Below are positions 53,760-64,000 of a stretch of 64,000 bases of DNA, piece after piece. Origin of the DNA: Prorocentrum cordatum (taxonomy: Eukaryota; Sar; Dinophyceae; Prorocentrales; Prorocentraceae); assembly GCA_963575745.1 (NCBI GenBank), contig CAUYUJ010020146.1:84237-148236 (forward strand), read 5' to 3'. The notes under the pieces were generated by a model. That model was given only the letters and a program-made list of their open reading frames with translations, did no database searches and was not told the origin of the DNA. Positions within the stretch are counted from its first letter, which is position 1. The number at the start of each line of letters is the position of its first letter. The translations under genes and the position numbers were made by a program.

Positions 53760-55170
53760 TTGTAGGGAGGATTATTTGCGCAAAAACAACTACCTTCTGG
53801 TGGGGCGGGGGTTGGGGCGGGGACGGGGAGAAGAGGGGGGGGGGCGGGGGGGGCGGGAAGGGGGGCGGAGGAGGAAGCGGAGGGGACGGAAAACGAGGGG
53901 AGGAACCTCCTTTCCTGATATCCTCCTTTCGTGTGTTCGGCCTCCCCCCCCTCCCCCGTCGTATCCACCCCGCGGCTGAGGTGCCTGCAAGGCGCTGGCT
54001 CAGACGCGAGAGCACCACGCCGCCCTCCCCGTCGGCCAGGCGCCTCGCGCGGGCGGAGGAGGAGGCCCGCGCGGAGGCGGAGGGGGGATGCAAATATAAA
54101 AGACAAAAAGGCAGGGCGGGATTGTCGAGGAGGAGTGGGGTGGGAAGGCCGAGCGAAGGGAGGAACAGGTAGAGGGGCGGGGCCCTCCTCCTTCTCCTAG
54201 AGGGTGTCTCGCCTCCTTTTCCTTCCCCCACCTTTTGCTATCCCCATGAGCCCCCGCTGCGCAGTCGAGAGTTCCCGCATTTTGAAGACTGGCTGGACGG
54301 GGAGGGTTCGAGAGATCCTTCCTCCTCCCCCTCCTCATCCCCCCTACGGATTGCCCCTCCTCCCTCGCCCTCTTCCGCCCGCGCCCCCCTATCGGCGTCG
54401 TCGTCGTTGCCGCCGCCGCCATGTCCTCTAGATCTGGTGGGGGATTGTGTGTATGGAGACGGCACGGGATACATCTGCAGTTGCACGATTGCATTGCGTC
54501 GATGCAATCGTGCAACTGCAGTTGCACGATTGCAACGCCCATTCCTGTCCCAAAAGAATGATGGCCTCGACGGCGTCGCGCGCTGGTAGTTTTTACAACT
54601 GAATGCTGACGGAGACGGGGAACCGGACGAAACCTTCTAAAGTACAGTCGTCTGGGAGCAACGCAGAAACCGACCATTTTCAACTGAAAATGGTCGGTTT
54701 TTCTGCCAGCGAGAACACTACAGACGTCATTGGCTTGCATACGGAACCATTGTTGTTGTTGCTCTTTGTTTCCCCAATGGGCGCGGTGCAGAGCATCCGT
54801 CAATCATATCATTGCGTGTCGCCTGGAGCGCATGGGGACGCAGCGCCTGCCTGCGGGTCCACTCGGAGGTCCCTGGAGCGAAGAGAGCATGCAGTCGGAG
54901 GTCCCTGCGCTACACTGCGCGGAGCGTCGGAGCATGCACGGGCACGATGGGACAGCAGCGCGGAGCATCTGCATCCAGAACAAAATACGTCAGGCATACG
55001 CATAAAACATTTGAGGAACATGCCAGGAGGAGCGTGCGCGGGTGCGGGGGTCGCGGCGTTCTCGCCGCCCTCATCCTCCTCGTCCTCGTCCTTCTCCTCT
55101 CCTCCTCCTCCTCGCCCCCCTCCGCCGACCTCTGCGGCGGCACGGCCCCTGCTGTGCTGCAAAACGACTG
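53760..55170. other. Mixed stretch with hairpins, no gene supported
   Basis: It contains G-rich tracts (53,800-53,900), an inverted repeat CTGCAGTTGCACGATTGCAT with its reverse complement (54,475-54,524), a third copy of GCAGTTGCACGATTGCAA, and the AAACCGACCATTTTC palindrome at 54,664-54,705. Open frames are not convincing. Confidence 0.5.
54664..54705. repeat. Palindrome with AAACCGACCATTTTC motif
   Basis: CAGAAACCGACCATTTTCA pairs with TGAAAATGGTCGGTTTTTCTG. It is outside the duplication but shares its core with the palindromes at 35,542 and 51,009. Confidence 0.9.
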
Positions 55171-55179
55171 GCGGGCATC

Positions 55180-56865
55180 TCAGTCGATATTCTGCACCGC
55201 CGAGGGGCGCTTCATCCTGGCGCGGCGGCCAGGCTTCTGGGCAGAATCAGCACTGGTAGCCGCAGGAGACGCCGCCGCTTCAGCCTCAGCACCAGCATCC
55301 TCCCACTCCGCGGGGCTGCGACCGCCGCCCAGCTGCTCGCGAACCTGGGACGCGGTCGCCGCGGCGAGTGCCTCACGCTCTGCGCTGGGCATGTCGTCCA
55401 GCAGACCTCGGGGAAGGGCCCGCCAAGAATGCACCCGAAAACTTGCCATCTTGGGGCTCTCTTGGGGCCGTCTTGGGGCCGTTTCGGGATCCTCTGATGG
55501 CCTTTGGAAGGGGCCAAGAGGTCTTTGAAACAATCAGTTTTCAAAACACGATTCGTTTTTTCCAAAGGGCCCCAAGACGGCCCCAAGAGGGCCCCAAGGC
55601 TCTGAGAGGGCCCCAAGAGGGGCCCAAGAAGACTCCACGAGAGCCCCGAGATACCCCCCGAAAACTGGATGGGCCCAAGGCAGATTCAAAACGAGCTTTC
55701 GGGCGATAGCCCTGCGACCTATGCAAAATGCCTCAGCAAGTACGTTTTTTTGTGTTGTTTTGTTTTTGGTTTTGTCCAAAGGGCCCCTCCAAGAGGGCCC
55801 CAATAAAGTCCCCAGACGCCTGAAAGATTCGCCCTCCTTCATCCCCCCTATCCTTCCTATTCCCATGTATTTCTTCTCCCGTGGACTCTCGATTTTGTCA
55901 TAGAGGCTGCTCTCCTCCTTCAGCGCCCCCTTCGACTCCTTGATGATCTCCGCCGTGGCGCCCTTCGTCTGCTCGCCGCCGTCTTGCTGGATGAGCTGCA
56001 GCGCGGCCAGGCACGTCTGCAACTCCTGCTGCACGCGGATCGACTTCGACAGCACGACCTCGGGGACGTAGAACTTCGCCTGCTCGGCTGAGGCCGTGAT
56101 CACCAGCGTGCTGAAGTCATGGGCGCGCTCACGCAGGGTAGTAATCGTTTTCTCTGCGTTCTTCTTCGGCGCCGCGCTCAGGGGGAGCATCTGCGGCGCG
56201 CCATCCGCAGGCGGCGGGGTGGCGGGGCGCCTCGAAGGCGCCTTCGCCTTGGCCTTGGGCTTCGAGGACCTGATGTTCCCCTCGCCGCGCATGGCGCTCT
56301 CGGCGGTATGGGTCGCTCGCAGGCCCTGGGTCCTCTGGAACGTGTACTCTGGGACGTAGATCCTCTTAATACCTGAAAGGGGGCATGTATGCTCTTGGGT
56401 ATTCTGACACAGCCTCTGGAACGCTTCTGGATCGTTCTTGTACTCTGGAAGCTCAGCTGCATCGGACACTAACATGAAGCGCCCATTATCGTGGAAGTTC
56501 GCGTCCATGGAACGAGCGACCGTCCTCTTGACCAACGCGGTCATCGACCCGTGCAGCTGGATGCCGTAGGCGTCGGCGTTGTCCCTCATGAACTGGACGC
56601 GCTCCTCCCTGGGGGGGCTGCCCCAGCCCTCGAACTGCGCATCACCGCCAGCCTTGAGGCGCTTCACGCGGCCGTGGAGCCTGTGACACGGGAGGCGCTC
56701 ATACCTCGGCTGGCGGTCAGTGCCAGCTACGTTGGTGGCATTGCCCTTCGGGACATCTTCATCGCAGAGACTGCACGTGATCATGTCAATGGCAGGCGCC
56801 TCTTCAGGCTCCACGGGAGCGACTCCCTCGCTCGACATCGCTGCAACGGCTGCCTCCTCGCTCAT
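55180..56865 (-). CDS. Two-exon Cys/His-motif protein of a dinoflagellate type
   Basis: ATG 56,865 is preferred to 56,976 because MSEEAAVAAMSSEG starts clean acidic sequence. Early in the protein is ITCSLCDEDVPKG then YERLPCHRLHGRVKRL, a C-x2-C plus C-H pattern followed by a basic helix, which I recall as a zinc-binding N-terminal module of dinoflagellate-only proteins. Then come RDNADAYGIQLHGSMTALVK, a middle domain with CPLSGIKRIYVPEYTF, a Lys/Pro/Ala linker, and helical AHDFSTLVITASAEQAKFYV to ALKEESSLYDKIESPREK. Coding texture stops near 55,850, where GGGGCCxTCTTGG repeats begin (intron). It resumes as RVHSWRALPRGLLDDMPSAE, REALAAATASQVREQLGGG to the stop at 55,180. Exact splice sites are not fixed. 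Function unknown. Confidence 0.65.
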
Positions 56866-56979
56866 ATCGCTGGCCGCGAACGCCGAGGGAGACCTGCTGA
56901 TAATCGGTTCTGGCGCTCGGACCTGGCGCAACCTCCGCAATGAATTCGAGCCGGAACAGCGGCGGGCGACAAGCAAGCA

Positions 56980-57230
56980 CGACTTCGCGCCGAAATCTTG
57001 AAAAGCGCGTTCCGGACTTTGGCCCAGGGGCCCAAAGGGGGGCCCAGTTCCAAGGGGTTCCAGGGAGGCCCAGTAGGGTCTGGAAATGGAGGGCCCAGGA
57101 GGCCCTGGATATTTGGACGTTGCCAGGACACGGCTAGACGACGGCGACGACGGCGCCGCCTCGTGAGGGGCCCCACGAGGGGCCCATGAGGCTCAAAAAA
57201 ATGTAAATCTCAGCGAAAAGCATATGATTC
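56980..57230. other. Upstream region of the 55.2-56.9 kb gene
   Basis: GC-rich, with GGGGCCC words and a short CGACGACGGCG run. No clear promoter motif was seen. Confidence 0.4.
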
Positions 57231-59205
57231 AATGTTTTTTCCCCATATCCTAAGATGGGGTTCTTGTTATTACTTGGGCGCCTCCTACTCCTCCTCCTTC
57301 TTCCTCCTCCTCTTTTCTCCTCCCCTCCTGTCGGACATACTCAGACTTGCTCATACACAGACTTACTCATACTCAGACTTACTCATACTCAGACCTACTC
57401 ATACTCAGACTTACGCACACTCAGACATACTCATATACAGACTTACTCATACACAGACTTACTCATACACAGTATTAGTCATACCCAGACGTACACATAC
57501 ACAGACTTACTCATACACAGACTTACTCATACTCAGCACCCCTAAGGGGAGCCGCCAGGGGTGGTTGCACGGGCTCGTTCGCGGCCATTTTGTGGGGATG
57601 TCTCAGGCGGTTTGCCTGTTTCTGTGCCCAACATCCTTCGCTTTCGGAGCAGATTTGGAGGATGTCTCGAGCGAGGCGCTCATTTCAGCACCCCTAAGGG
57701 GAGCCGCCAGGGGTGGTTGCACGGGCTCGTTCGCGGCCATTTTGTGGGGATGTCTCAGGCGGTTTGCTTGTTTCTGTGCCCAACATCCTTCGCTTTCGGA
57801 GCAGATTTGGAGGATGTCTCGAGCGAGGCGCTCATTTCAGCACCCCTAAGGGGAGCCGCCAGGGGTGGTTGCACGGGCTCGTTCGCGGCCATTTTGTGGG
57901 GATGTCTCAGGCGGTTTGCTTGTTTCTGTGCCCAACATCCTTCGTTCTCGGAGCAGATTTGGAGGATGTCTCGAGCGAGGCGCTCATTTCAGCACCCCTA
58001 AGGGGGGCCGCCAGGGGTGGTTGCACGGGCTCGTTCGCGGCCATTTTGTGGGGATGTCTCAGGCGGTTTGCCTGTTTCTGTGCCCAACATCCTTCGCTTT
58101 CGGAGCAGATTTGGAGGGCGTCTCGAGCGAGGCGCTCATTTCAGCGCCCCTAAAGGGAGCCGCCAGGGGTGGTTGCACGGGCTCGTTCGCGGCCATTTTG
58201 TGGGGATGTCTCAGGCGGTTTGCCTGTTTCCGTGCCCAACATCCTTCGCTTTCGGAACAGATTTGGAGGATGTCTCGAGCGAGGCGCTCATTTTCACCCC
58301 CCAGGTGGGCCAGATTTTGAGGATGTCTCGATCGGTTTGCTAGTTTTGGTGGCCAGGCTCGTGGGCGCAGATTCTTCTCAGGATGCCACAGGAGGCTCCA
58401 ACGGGCTCCAGGAGGCTCCAGGAGACCACATGAGGTCCCAGGAGGCATCAGGAGGCCACAGAAAGACTCAAGAGGCCACAGGATGTCCCAAGAGGCTCCA
58501 GGAGGCCCCAGGAAGCTCCAGAAGGCTTCAGGAAACCACAGGAGACCCCAGGAGACAACAGGAAGCGCCAAGAGGCCTCGGAAGGCAACAGGAGGCCCCG
58601 AGAGGCCCCAGGAGCAGGAGGCCTCAGAAGGCAACAGGAGTGGCTCCAATCCCATGTGTTTTACGCATGCTCCTATCGATTGGGCCTCACCTGGAGCACA
58701 ATTCTTTGATGTTCTACGTATGTTTCTATAGATGGTCCTTCTCCTGTGTACACAATCCTAAATGGTTTACTCATGTTCCTATGTATTGGGCCTCTCCTGG
58801 GGCACGAGTCCTTGGTGTTTTACGCGAGTTCCTATAGATTGCCCTTCTCCTGTGGCTCTAATCCGCAATGTTTTATGCACGTCTGTTGCTATAGATTGCG
58901 CCTCCCCTGGGGCACGAAACCTTCCTCCGAGGTCCCAGGAGGTCCCAAGAGGCCCCTGGAGACCCCAGGAAACCCCAGTAGGTTTCAGGATGCCCCAGGA
59001 GGCGCCAGGCTCATGCACAGAGACGCGCTCGTACTACTGAGGCTCATTCACACTCCAATTCTTTCGCAATTAGATTGATGTCCAGACCGTTACAACTGCA
59101 GCACGTTAATATTCGAAAGCTCTTGCGCCTAGACATTCACGGCAGACAGGTCCATGCGAGTAGCTGCACATATGTGGAGCTCCACGCAGTGAATAATCCT
59201 GCGTC
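57228..59205 (-). repeat. Inverted partial copy (C) of the duplicated segment
   Basis: The reverse complement of the 47,244-48,955 interval, in the same order: CCCATATCCTAAGATGGGGT at one end, then the 16-bp array (57,335-57,533), the 152-bp array, the CCTCCTGGGG region, then the GAGCTCCACGCAGTGAA end near 59,200. Because it includes the 190 bases missing from copy A, it is closer in structure to copy B. Confidence 0.9.
57535..58300 (+). repeat. 152-bp tandem array, five units (inverted copy C)
   Basis: Exact 152-base spacing, with the unit in reverse complement of the other two arrays. Confidence 0.95.
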
Positions 59206-59865
59206 TCCTTCCCAGTGGGAGACCCTAGAAAGCGAAAACTGTAAAGAAACCTACTGGGGGGGAAGCCCTTTCCCCTCTCTCCCCTCCCCCCTCAATCCAA
59301 AATATATTGCCCTCCTCCTCCTCCTCCCCCTCCCGCCCTGCTCCTGCTCTGTTCCTACTTATCCTCCTGCCCTGGTCCTCCTCCTCCTCCTCCCCATCCT
59401 GCCCTGTTCCTGCCATGCTCTTACTCCCCCCTCCCTGCCGCGGGCGCGGAGGCGCGTGCTGCCTGTGGCGCCCGCGACGCCGTTGGCGGCAGCCGACGAG
59501 CTCGAGGCCGCCGATCCCGCCTCGCGCGCGACGGGCGGATGGAGATGGACATGGCGATGGGGGAAGTTGGCCAGGGGAAAAAGAAAGGCGGGCGGAGAGG
59601 AGGAGGGCGAGGGAGGGGGAGAGGGAAGTTATCAATTCCCCCCTCGTCCTGTCCTCCTCTTCGGAACAGGAAGGCAGCCGCGCCGCTGTCGCCGCCGTTG
59701 CATCCAGAATCATCCTCGCCCTGCCCCCCGCGACAGGCGGGCGGCGCCTGCGTGCCACCGACGGCCTCCACGCGCCAGCCCGCGGCGACGCCCTCGGACC
59801 GCCCTGCGGGCAGCGACGCGCGAGAGGTCGGCGAGGCAGAGATCGCAGACAATTAATCGACATGG

Positions 59866-60197
59866 TTCACAATGAGTTTGCTATGAGGGGAGATGAGCTC
59901 GGTCCCCTCAGAAGGCCAACATGGGGCCACAACCATCGTAAAATCAATGATTTCTGCTTCAAAGACGAGCAGAGGGGCCAAACTCCACCCCCCCCGTCGG
60001 GGCCAGAATCCTCATGAGGGTAGTCGTTTTTTTGGCCCTCCCAGGAGCCGAAATGGACCCCCCTGAGAACGCTCGGCCCGCCCTCTCCAGGTCCAGGGGA
60101 GGGGGTAGGGGAAACCCCTCCCCGAGGGGGAAGAAGGGGGGTTGAGAGCAGAGAGAGCCCCCCAAACCACTCACGCCCAAAGGGCTGGTGGGATTAC

Positions 60198-60271
<74 letters not shown>

Positions 60272-61465
60272 CGTGTGTGTGTCGGGGTGGGGTGGTACGG
60301 TTGGTGGGGTGGTGGGGAGGGGGGTGGGGGGGGGGGGGACAGCCCCAAGTCAAGGACGTGCGGGGCAAGGGAAAGTGAGCATGGATCAGGGGAAAAGACG
60401 ATTTGGCATTGCGATGCCTCGACATGTCGTTTTTTTTTCCGTCAACGCATTGCTGCAGGATCCGACATTCCCCGATCCAACTGGACCCGATACGATCTTT
60501 TTACGAAGGTTGTGCGCTCAGCTTGTCCTTCTCAGGGGGCAGCTCTCATTTGCGCTTCTGAGGAGGTCGCAAGAGGCCTCAGGATGGCCCCAAGAGGCCA
60601 CCAGGAGGCTCCCAAGAGGCCTCCAAGAGGCCCCCCAGAGGCCCCCAAGCTGCCCCAAGAGGCCCCCAAGAGGCCCAAGAGGCCCCCAAGAGGCCCCCAA
60701 GAGGCCCCAAGAGGCCCCCAAGAGGCCCCCAAGAGGCCCCCAAGAGGCCCCCACGAGGCCACAAGAGGCCCCCAAGACGCCCCCAAGAGGCCCCCCAAGA
60801 GGCCCCCAAGAGGCCCCAAGAGGCTCCAAGAGGCCCCCAAGAGCCCCCACGAGGAGCCCGAACGACTCACACCAGGACGAGGGGCCCGAACGACTCACAC
60901 CACGAAGAGCCCGAACGACTCACACCACAAGGAGGGGCCCGAACGACTCACACCAGGACGAGGCGCCCGAACGACTCACACCACGAGGACCCCGAACGAC
61001 TCACACCACGACGAGGGCCCCGAACGACTCACACCACGAGGAGCCCGAACGAGTCACACCAGGAGGAGGGGCCCGAACGACTCACACCAGGACGAGGGGC
61101 CCGAACAACTCACACCACGAGAAGCCCGAACGACTCACACCAGGACGAAGAGCCCGAACGACTCTCACCACGAAGAGCCCGAACGACTCACACCAGGAAG
61201 AAGGGCCCGAACGACTCACACCAGGACGAGAAACCCCAAACGACTCAAATCACGAGGAGCGCTTTCTCTCCCTCCTCCTCCGCCTCGTCCTTCTCCCGCT
61301 CCCCTCGCAAGGAGGATGTATAAGGAGGCGGGGGGAAGGAGGAACAGGGGAGATATGCGGGGCCAAGCGGACACACGCCTGAAAAACACGACTGTCGGCA
61401 TGCTTCGCGAGAGTTGCTGCTGTGAGATGGGCTGGTGGGGATACGCGAAGCGTAGAGAATTGTCC
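59866..61465. repeat. Composite minisatellite block 4, rearranged
   Basis: The head lies inverted at 59,866-60,196 (CCCACCAGCCCTTTGGGCGT on the minus strand), then a (GT)n run and about 210 bases without homology. The rest follows in the forward direction from 60,505: AGGCCCCCAAG array (60,565-60,850), GAACGACTCACACCA array (60,855-61,240) and the tail with the 65-bp foldback word (61,398-61,462). Confidence 0.85.
60199..60275. repeat. (GT)n microsatellite
   Basis: About 35 GT units at the junction inside composite block 4. Confidence 0.95.
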
Positions 61466-61469
61466 AACA

Positions 61470-61920
61470 TGTGCAGACTCCCCCCCCCCCGCGACGGGGC
61501 GGAGCCTCGGCCGCGCTCCTCGGTCTCGGCATGCGCCTCGCGCACGAAGGGGAAGTTCGCGTCGTCCCCGAACGCGGCGCCGGGCCCGCAAGGCGCCCAT
61601 TGGGGGGGCAGAAAAATCCAGCAGGGCACGGGCGCCGCCGCCATCAGGAACGCTGCATTTGACATAGCTAACCGCGCCGACATCTCGGCGACCCGTGCTC
61701 TCTCTTCCAATCGACGTAGACTAGTGTGANNNNNNNNNNNNNNNNNNNNNNNNNNNNNNNNNNNNNNNNNNNNNNNNNNNNNNNNNNNNNNNNNNNNNNN
61801 NNNNNNNNNNNNNNNNNNNNNNNNNNNNNCTCTCCCGAAGCGTTGCGACTGGCCCATCTGAAGTCGGACCGAAATACATGCTCGTCATGCCGAAGACTAC
61901 TGAACGCTGATCCGATCCCA
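61470..61920 (-). CDS. Unknown gene fragment spanning a gap
   Basis: Right of the gap the minus strand reads MTSMYFGPTSDGPVATLRE. After the 100 N, the frame continues TSLRRLEERARVAEMSARLA, MSNAAFLMAAAPVPCWIFLP, then PGAAFGDDANFPFVREAHAE and TEERGRGSAP down to about 61,475, where the composite repeat tail begins. Good amphipathic and hydrophobic texture in a single frame supports real coding sequence. The gap size is unknown, so continuity is assumed. No family is recognised. The 3' end is probably cut off by, or spliced before, the repeat block. Confidence 0.45.
61730..61829. other. Assembly gap, 100 N
   Basis: A run of 100 N inside a coding fragment. Confidence 0.99.
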
Positions 61921-62375
61921 TACGGCGGCGGCCAGGCAGTCAATGAGGGCAGAGGGGGGGGCATGGGGGCGGGGAAGCAAGAGGAGGAGGAAGAGGGGGG
62001 AAACGAGGATCGCAACGCATAAAAACATGACGTTTCAGAGCATGTGTATGCTTTCCCCCCCAATGTGCAATGGGCCCTCGCGACCACGGCTGGACCTGCC
62101 TCGAAACCAACGCTAGCTGCCGCGGAGCCCTTTGCCCCCGTTGTGACCCCCTGCTCTCTCGATCCCGACTCCTGCAACCCAGCTCCTCCTCGACTTGCCT
62201 GATCCAATGCGCGCCCCCCACCCCGCCCGCGCCGACAGGTGAGAGCTCGCGCGGGCGGCGGCCGACCCCCGCGCAGGGCCGACGGCGGAGGAGGGAGGAG
62301 ACGGGATGGAGAGGATGGAAATGAGGAAGGGGCATGGGACTTGAACGTGTATTGCAATATCAGTCATGCGTCTGC

Positions 62376-62455
62376 GGGCGTGCGGGTGTGCGGGTGTGCG
62401 GGTGTGCGGGCGTGCGGGTGTGCGCGTGCGCGTGCGCGTGTGCGTGTGCGCGTGC
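62376..62455. repeat. GCGGGTGT / GCGCGTGC tandem repeat
   Basis: 8-bp units GTGCGGGT shift into GCGTGC units. Confidence 0.9.
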
Positions 62456-62569
62456 TCCTCCTCTCTGCCCTCCCTCCTCGGCGTCGTCGCCCTCCCCCTC
62501 CCCCCCCCTGGGCAGCGGGGGTAGGGCGAAGGCAAAGGTGCTCTTTATCGGGAGCGCTTTAACAAGAAT

Positions 62570-64000
62570 ATTTGAACAGTACTCGAAATCCACGCCTGCT
62601 TTTGTAATGTATATGGTTGTTAATAACGCAAGCCATCTCCGCAACGGCAAAGCTGTCTGTAGGACAGTACTCGACAGCGTGCGCGTCGGCGGGCGCCGCG
62701 CCATTGTGCACCTCGGCGCACGCAACGCCAATAACGAAACAGCGTGGAATCGTCGGGGCTCGATCGAAACGCGCATCGGCACAGCGCGTGACCCTGATCA
62801 CGCCGACCATGCCGTCGGCAACGCGAACAGACAACACGTCACCCACCGAAATCTTACCACGGGGCCAACGCATGCTCCGAGACAGATGCACGCGGGATGG
62901 CCTCGCCAGCGGGGAAAAGTGAACTGCCATCCATGACGCGTCCACGACGGGCTCTTTCAAACAAAACGGATGCCCCCCCTCGCCAGACCGCATCATGTCT
63001 AAAAATCATGAAGAAGCCTAACGAGAACTTGGCGGGATGCGTTCTGGACATTCGGATTGGCAACTGCTTTCAGCTTCCGATTGCGCCTCTCGTTCGAGAA
63101 ACAACTTCCGCCTGCCCCTTCCCGAGCGAGGGGCCCAAGTTCTAGAACCCGTCGACCCGACCTTATCCGCGCGAACCCGACGGGGGGCGGGGGGGCGGGT
63201 GGGTGGGAGGGCGGAAGGCTATTATCTAGATTTGCTTTAGTGCGGGCGATGCACCTGGGCACATGGTGCTGCAAGTGCGCCTTGATCTTGCACGACGCCT
63301 CCCCGTAAGTATTTAGCATGAGGGAGTGGTGCTGCCAGAGCAAGGTCGCGAGCTGGGTTGTCTTCGGCACCGCGTCGTAACCAGCTGTTGAAAGATCGCA
63401 GAGGTCACTCAGGACTTGTATGCACCGTCTATGCGGGCACTCCACGTCCAGGGAGCCACGGGCAAACGTAGCTAGGACCGTTACCACCGTCAAGCACTCC
63501 CCAGCGAATAACTTCATGTGGTGACCGTGCGCGTTCACGACGCGGTCTTGGAACAGCCGCAGCGGCAATTTTCTTACGATTTTCTGATCGGCCAAAAGCT
63601 GTCTCTGAAACGCATCCAACGCCTCCAGCGTCACGCCTTTTTGCAATAATGTTAAACACAGTTCATTGCAATTGATATGAGCAGTACCGCCGCTTGCACA
63701 TATGATGCGCATCCAATCCCAATATGTGTGGCTTTGTGGTTTGAAAACGCCTCGCAATGCTTTGTCGAACAGCAAAGCCCCTGGTTCCAAGCGCAGACCA
63801 GCCTTCTGCTCTAAAACCTTAAAATCTTTTTTGCTCAGCAAAGGCTTTTGCTCCTCAAGCTTATCGCACAGCTCCCAGAACGATTCATCTGTGTGGAGGT
63901 CGAACTCACAAGGCGGCGTGACAGCGTAGTGCCGTATATATGTATGTCCCTGCACTTTTGAAGCGTCACCATTGTATATATTCTTACAAGAAGAACAGCA
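62570..64000 (-). CDS. Transposon-associated dinoflagellate protein, 5' end outside window
   Basis: The frame is open at the window end (CCSSCKNIYNGDASKV, a C-x2-C pair). It continues through TPPCEFDLHTDESFWELCDK, HTYWDWMRIICASGGTAHIN, EALDAFQRQLLADQ, KLFAGECLTVVTVL, and SCKIKAHLQHHVPRCIA. It is then interrupted (about 63,240-63,105) by Pro-rich sequence that looks like an intron, and resumes GSCFSNERRNRKLKAVANPN. The DWM, HMxxHLP and CFxxERKHKxxKRFAN motifs are what I remember of a high-copy dinoflagellate family linked to DNA transposons. A further exon in another frame (62,870-62,570) has KISVGDVLSVRVADGMVGVI and CFVIGVACAEVHNG, matching the family's usual C-terminal beta-rich part. Only the near-complete 3' half lies here. 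Activity cannot be judged. Confidence 0.65.

Noticed and set aside
54092-54102. TATA-like AAATATAAAAG as a promoter
   Set aside because: Single AT word in a repeat-rich stretch with no gene assigned downstream; dinoflagellate promoters are not known to depend on a standard TATA box.
57232-58837. Repeated ORF MVARARSRPFCGDVSGGLPV on both strands at the 152-bp arrays
   Set aside because: The period of 152 bases shifts frame at each unit. The same peptide appears simply because three units cycle all frames open.
59420-59875. Possible plus-strand gene (VAPATPLAAADELEAADPAS and SDAREVGEAEIADN)
   Set aside because: Some protein-like patches, but in two frames with strong Pro/Arg bias and an equally open minus strand. 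Not enough to call.

Overview
The window reads as nuclear DNA of a dinoflagellate. Five things support this. (1) A 22-nt match to the dinoflagellate spliced leader lies on the minus strand at 36,369-36,390. (2) Conserved protein-like segments of kinds I associate with dinoflagellate proteomes sit in GC-rich exons. (3) One intron has a GTAAGG donor, and several coding stretches break off in the way of exons. (4) A degraded LINE of dinoflagellate type is present. (5) Triplet and dinucleotide microsatellites are extremely dense. Two 100-N runs (35,718-35,817 and 61,730-61,829) show that it is a scaffold. No operon-like or bacterial features were seen. Species cannot be fixed; a large GC-rich genome such as Prorocentrum would fit, but that is a guess. 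All homology statements are from memory of families, without a search.

Layout. 0.1-3.05 kb: minus-strand coding segments in alternating frames. 3.4-10.2 kb: remains of a minus-strand LINE (Cys-rich N-terminus, coiled coil, endonuclease end, reverse transcriptase, C-terminal Cys motif), split by microsatellites and holding a 68-nt perfect palindrome. 10.6-12.0 kb: Ser/Pro/Thr-rich minus-strand ORF. 12.9-13.8 kb: cluster of hairpins. 14.9, 17.05 and 23.2 kb: three copies of a small foldback element with inverted ends, one of which has grown a 69-bp minisatellite. 15.7-17.9 kb: minus-strand gene with Tyr/His-rich tandem repeats and a C-terminal cold-shock-like domain, interrupted by one of those elements. 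18-26.3 kb: mostly microsatellites and short tandem arrays.

26.35-35.7 kb and 41.44-51.2 kb are two copies of one segmental duplication in the same orientation. Each carries a three-exon minus-strand gene, a composite minisatellite block, an array of 152-bp repeats, a 16-bp array and a long GGA tract. The copy A gene has a TGA stop at 28,400-28,402; in copy B the same codon is TGG, so the frame runs on for about 320 codons. Part of the segment recurs inverted at 57.23-59.2 kb, and the composite block recurs at 37.5-38.75 and 59.87-61.46 kb.

The best remaining genes are at the right end. At 55.18-56.87 kb (minus) is a two-exon Cys/His-motif protein. At 61.47-61.92 kb (minus) is a gene fragment crossing a gap. 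From 62.57 kb past the window end (minus) is a multi-exon protein of a dinoflagellate transposon-associated family. Apart from the fragments that make up the LINE, nothing suggests that these genes work together. The window is dominated by repeats, with isolated genes.
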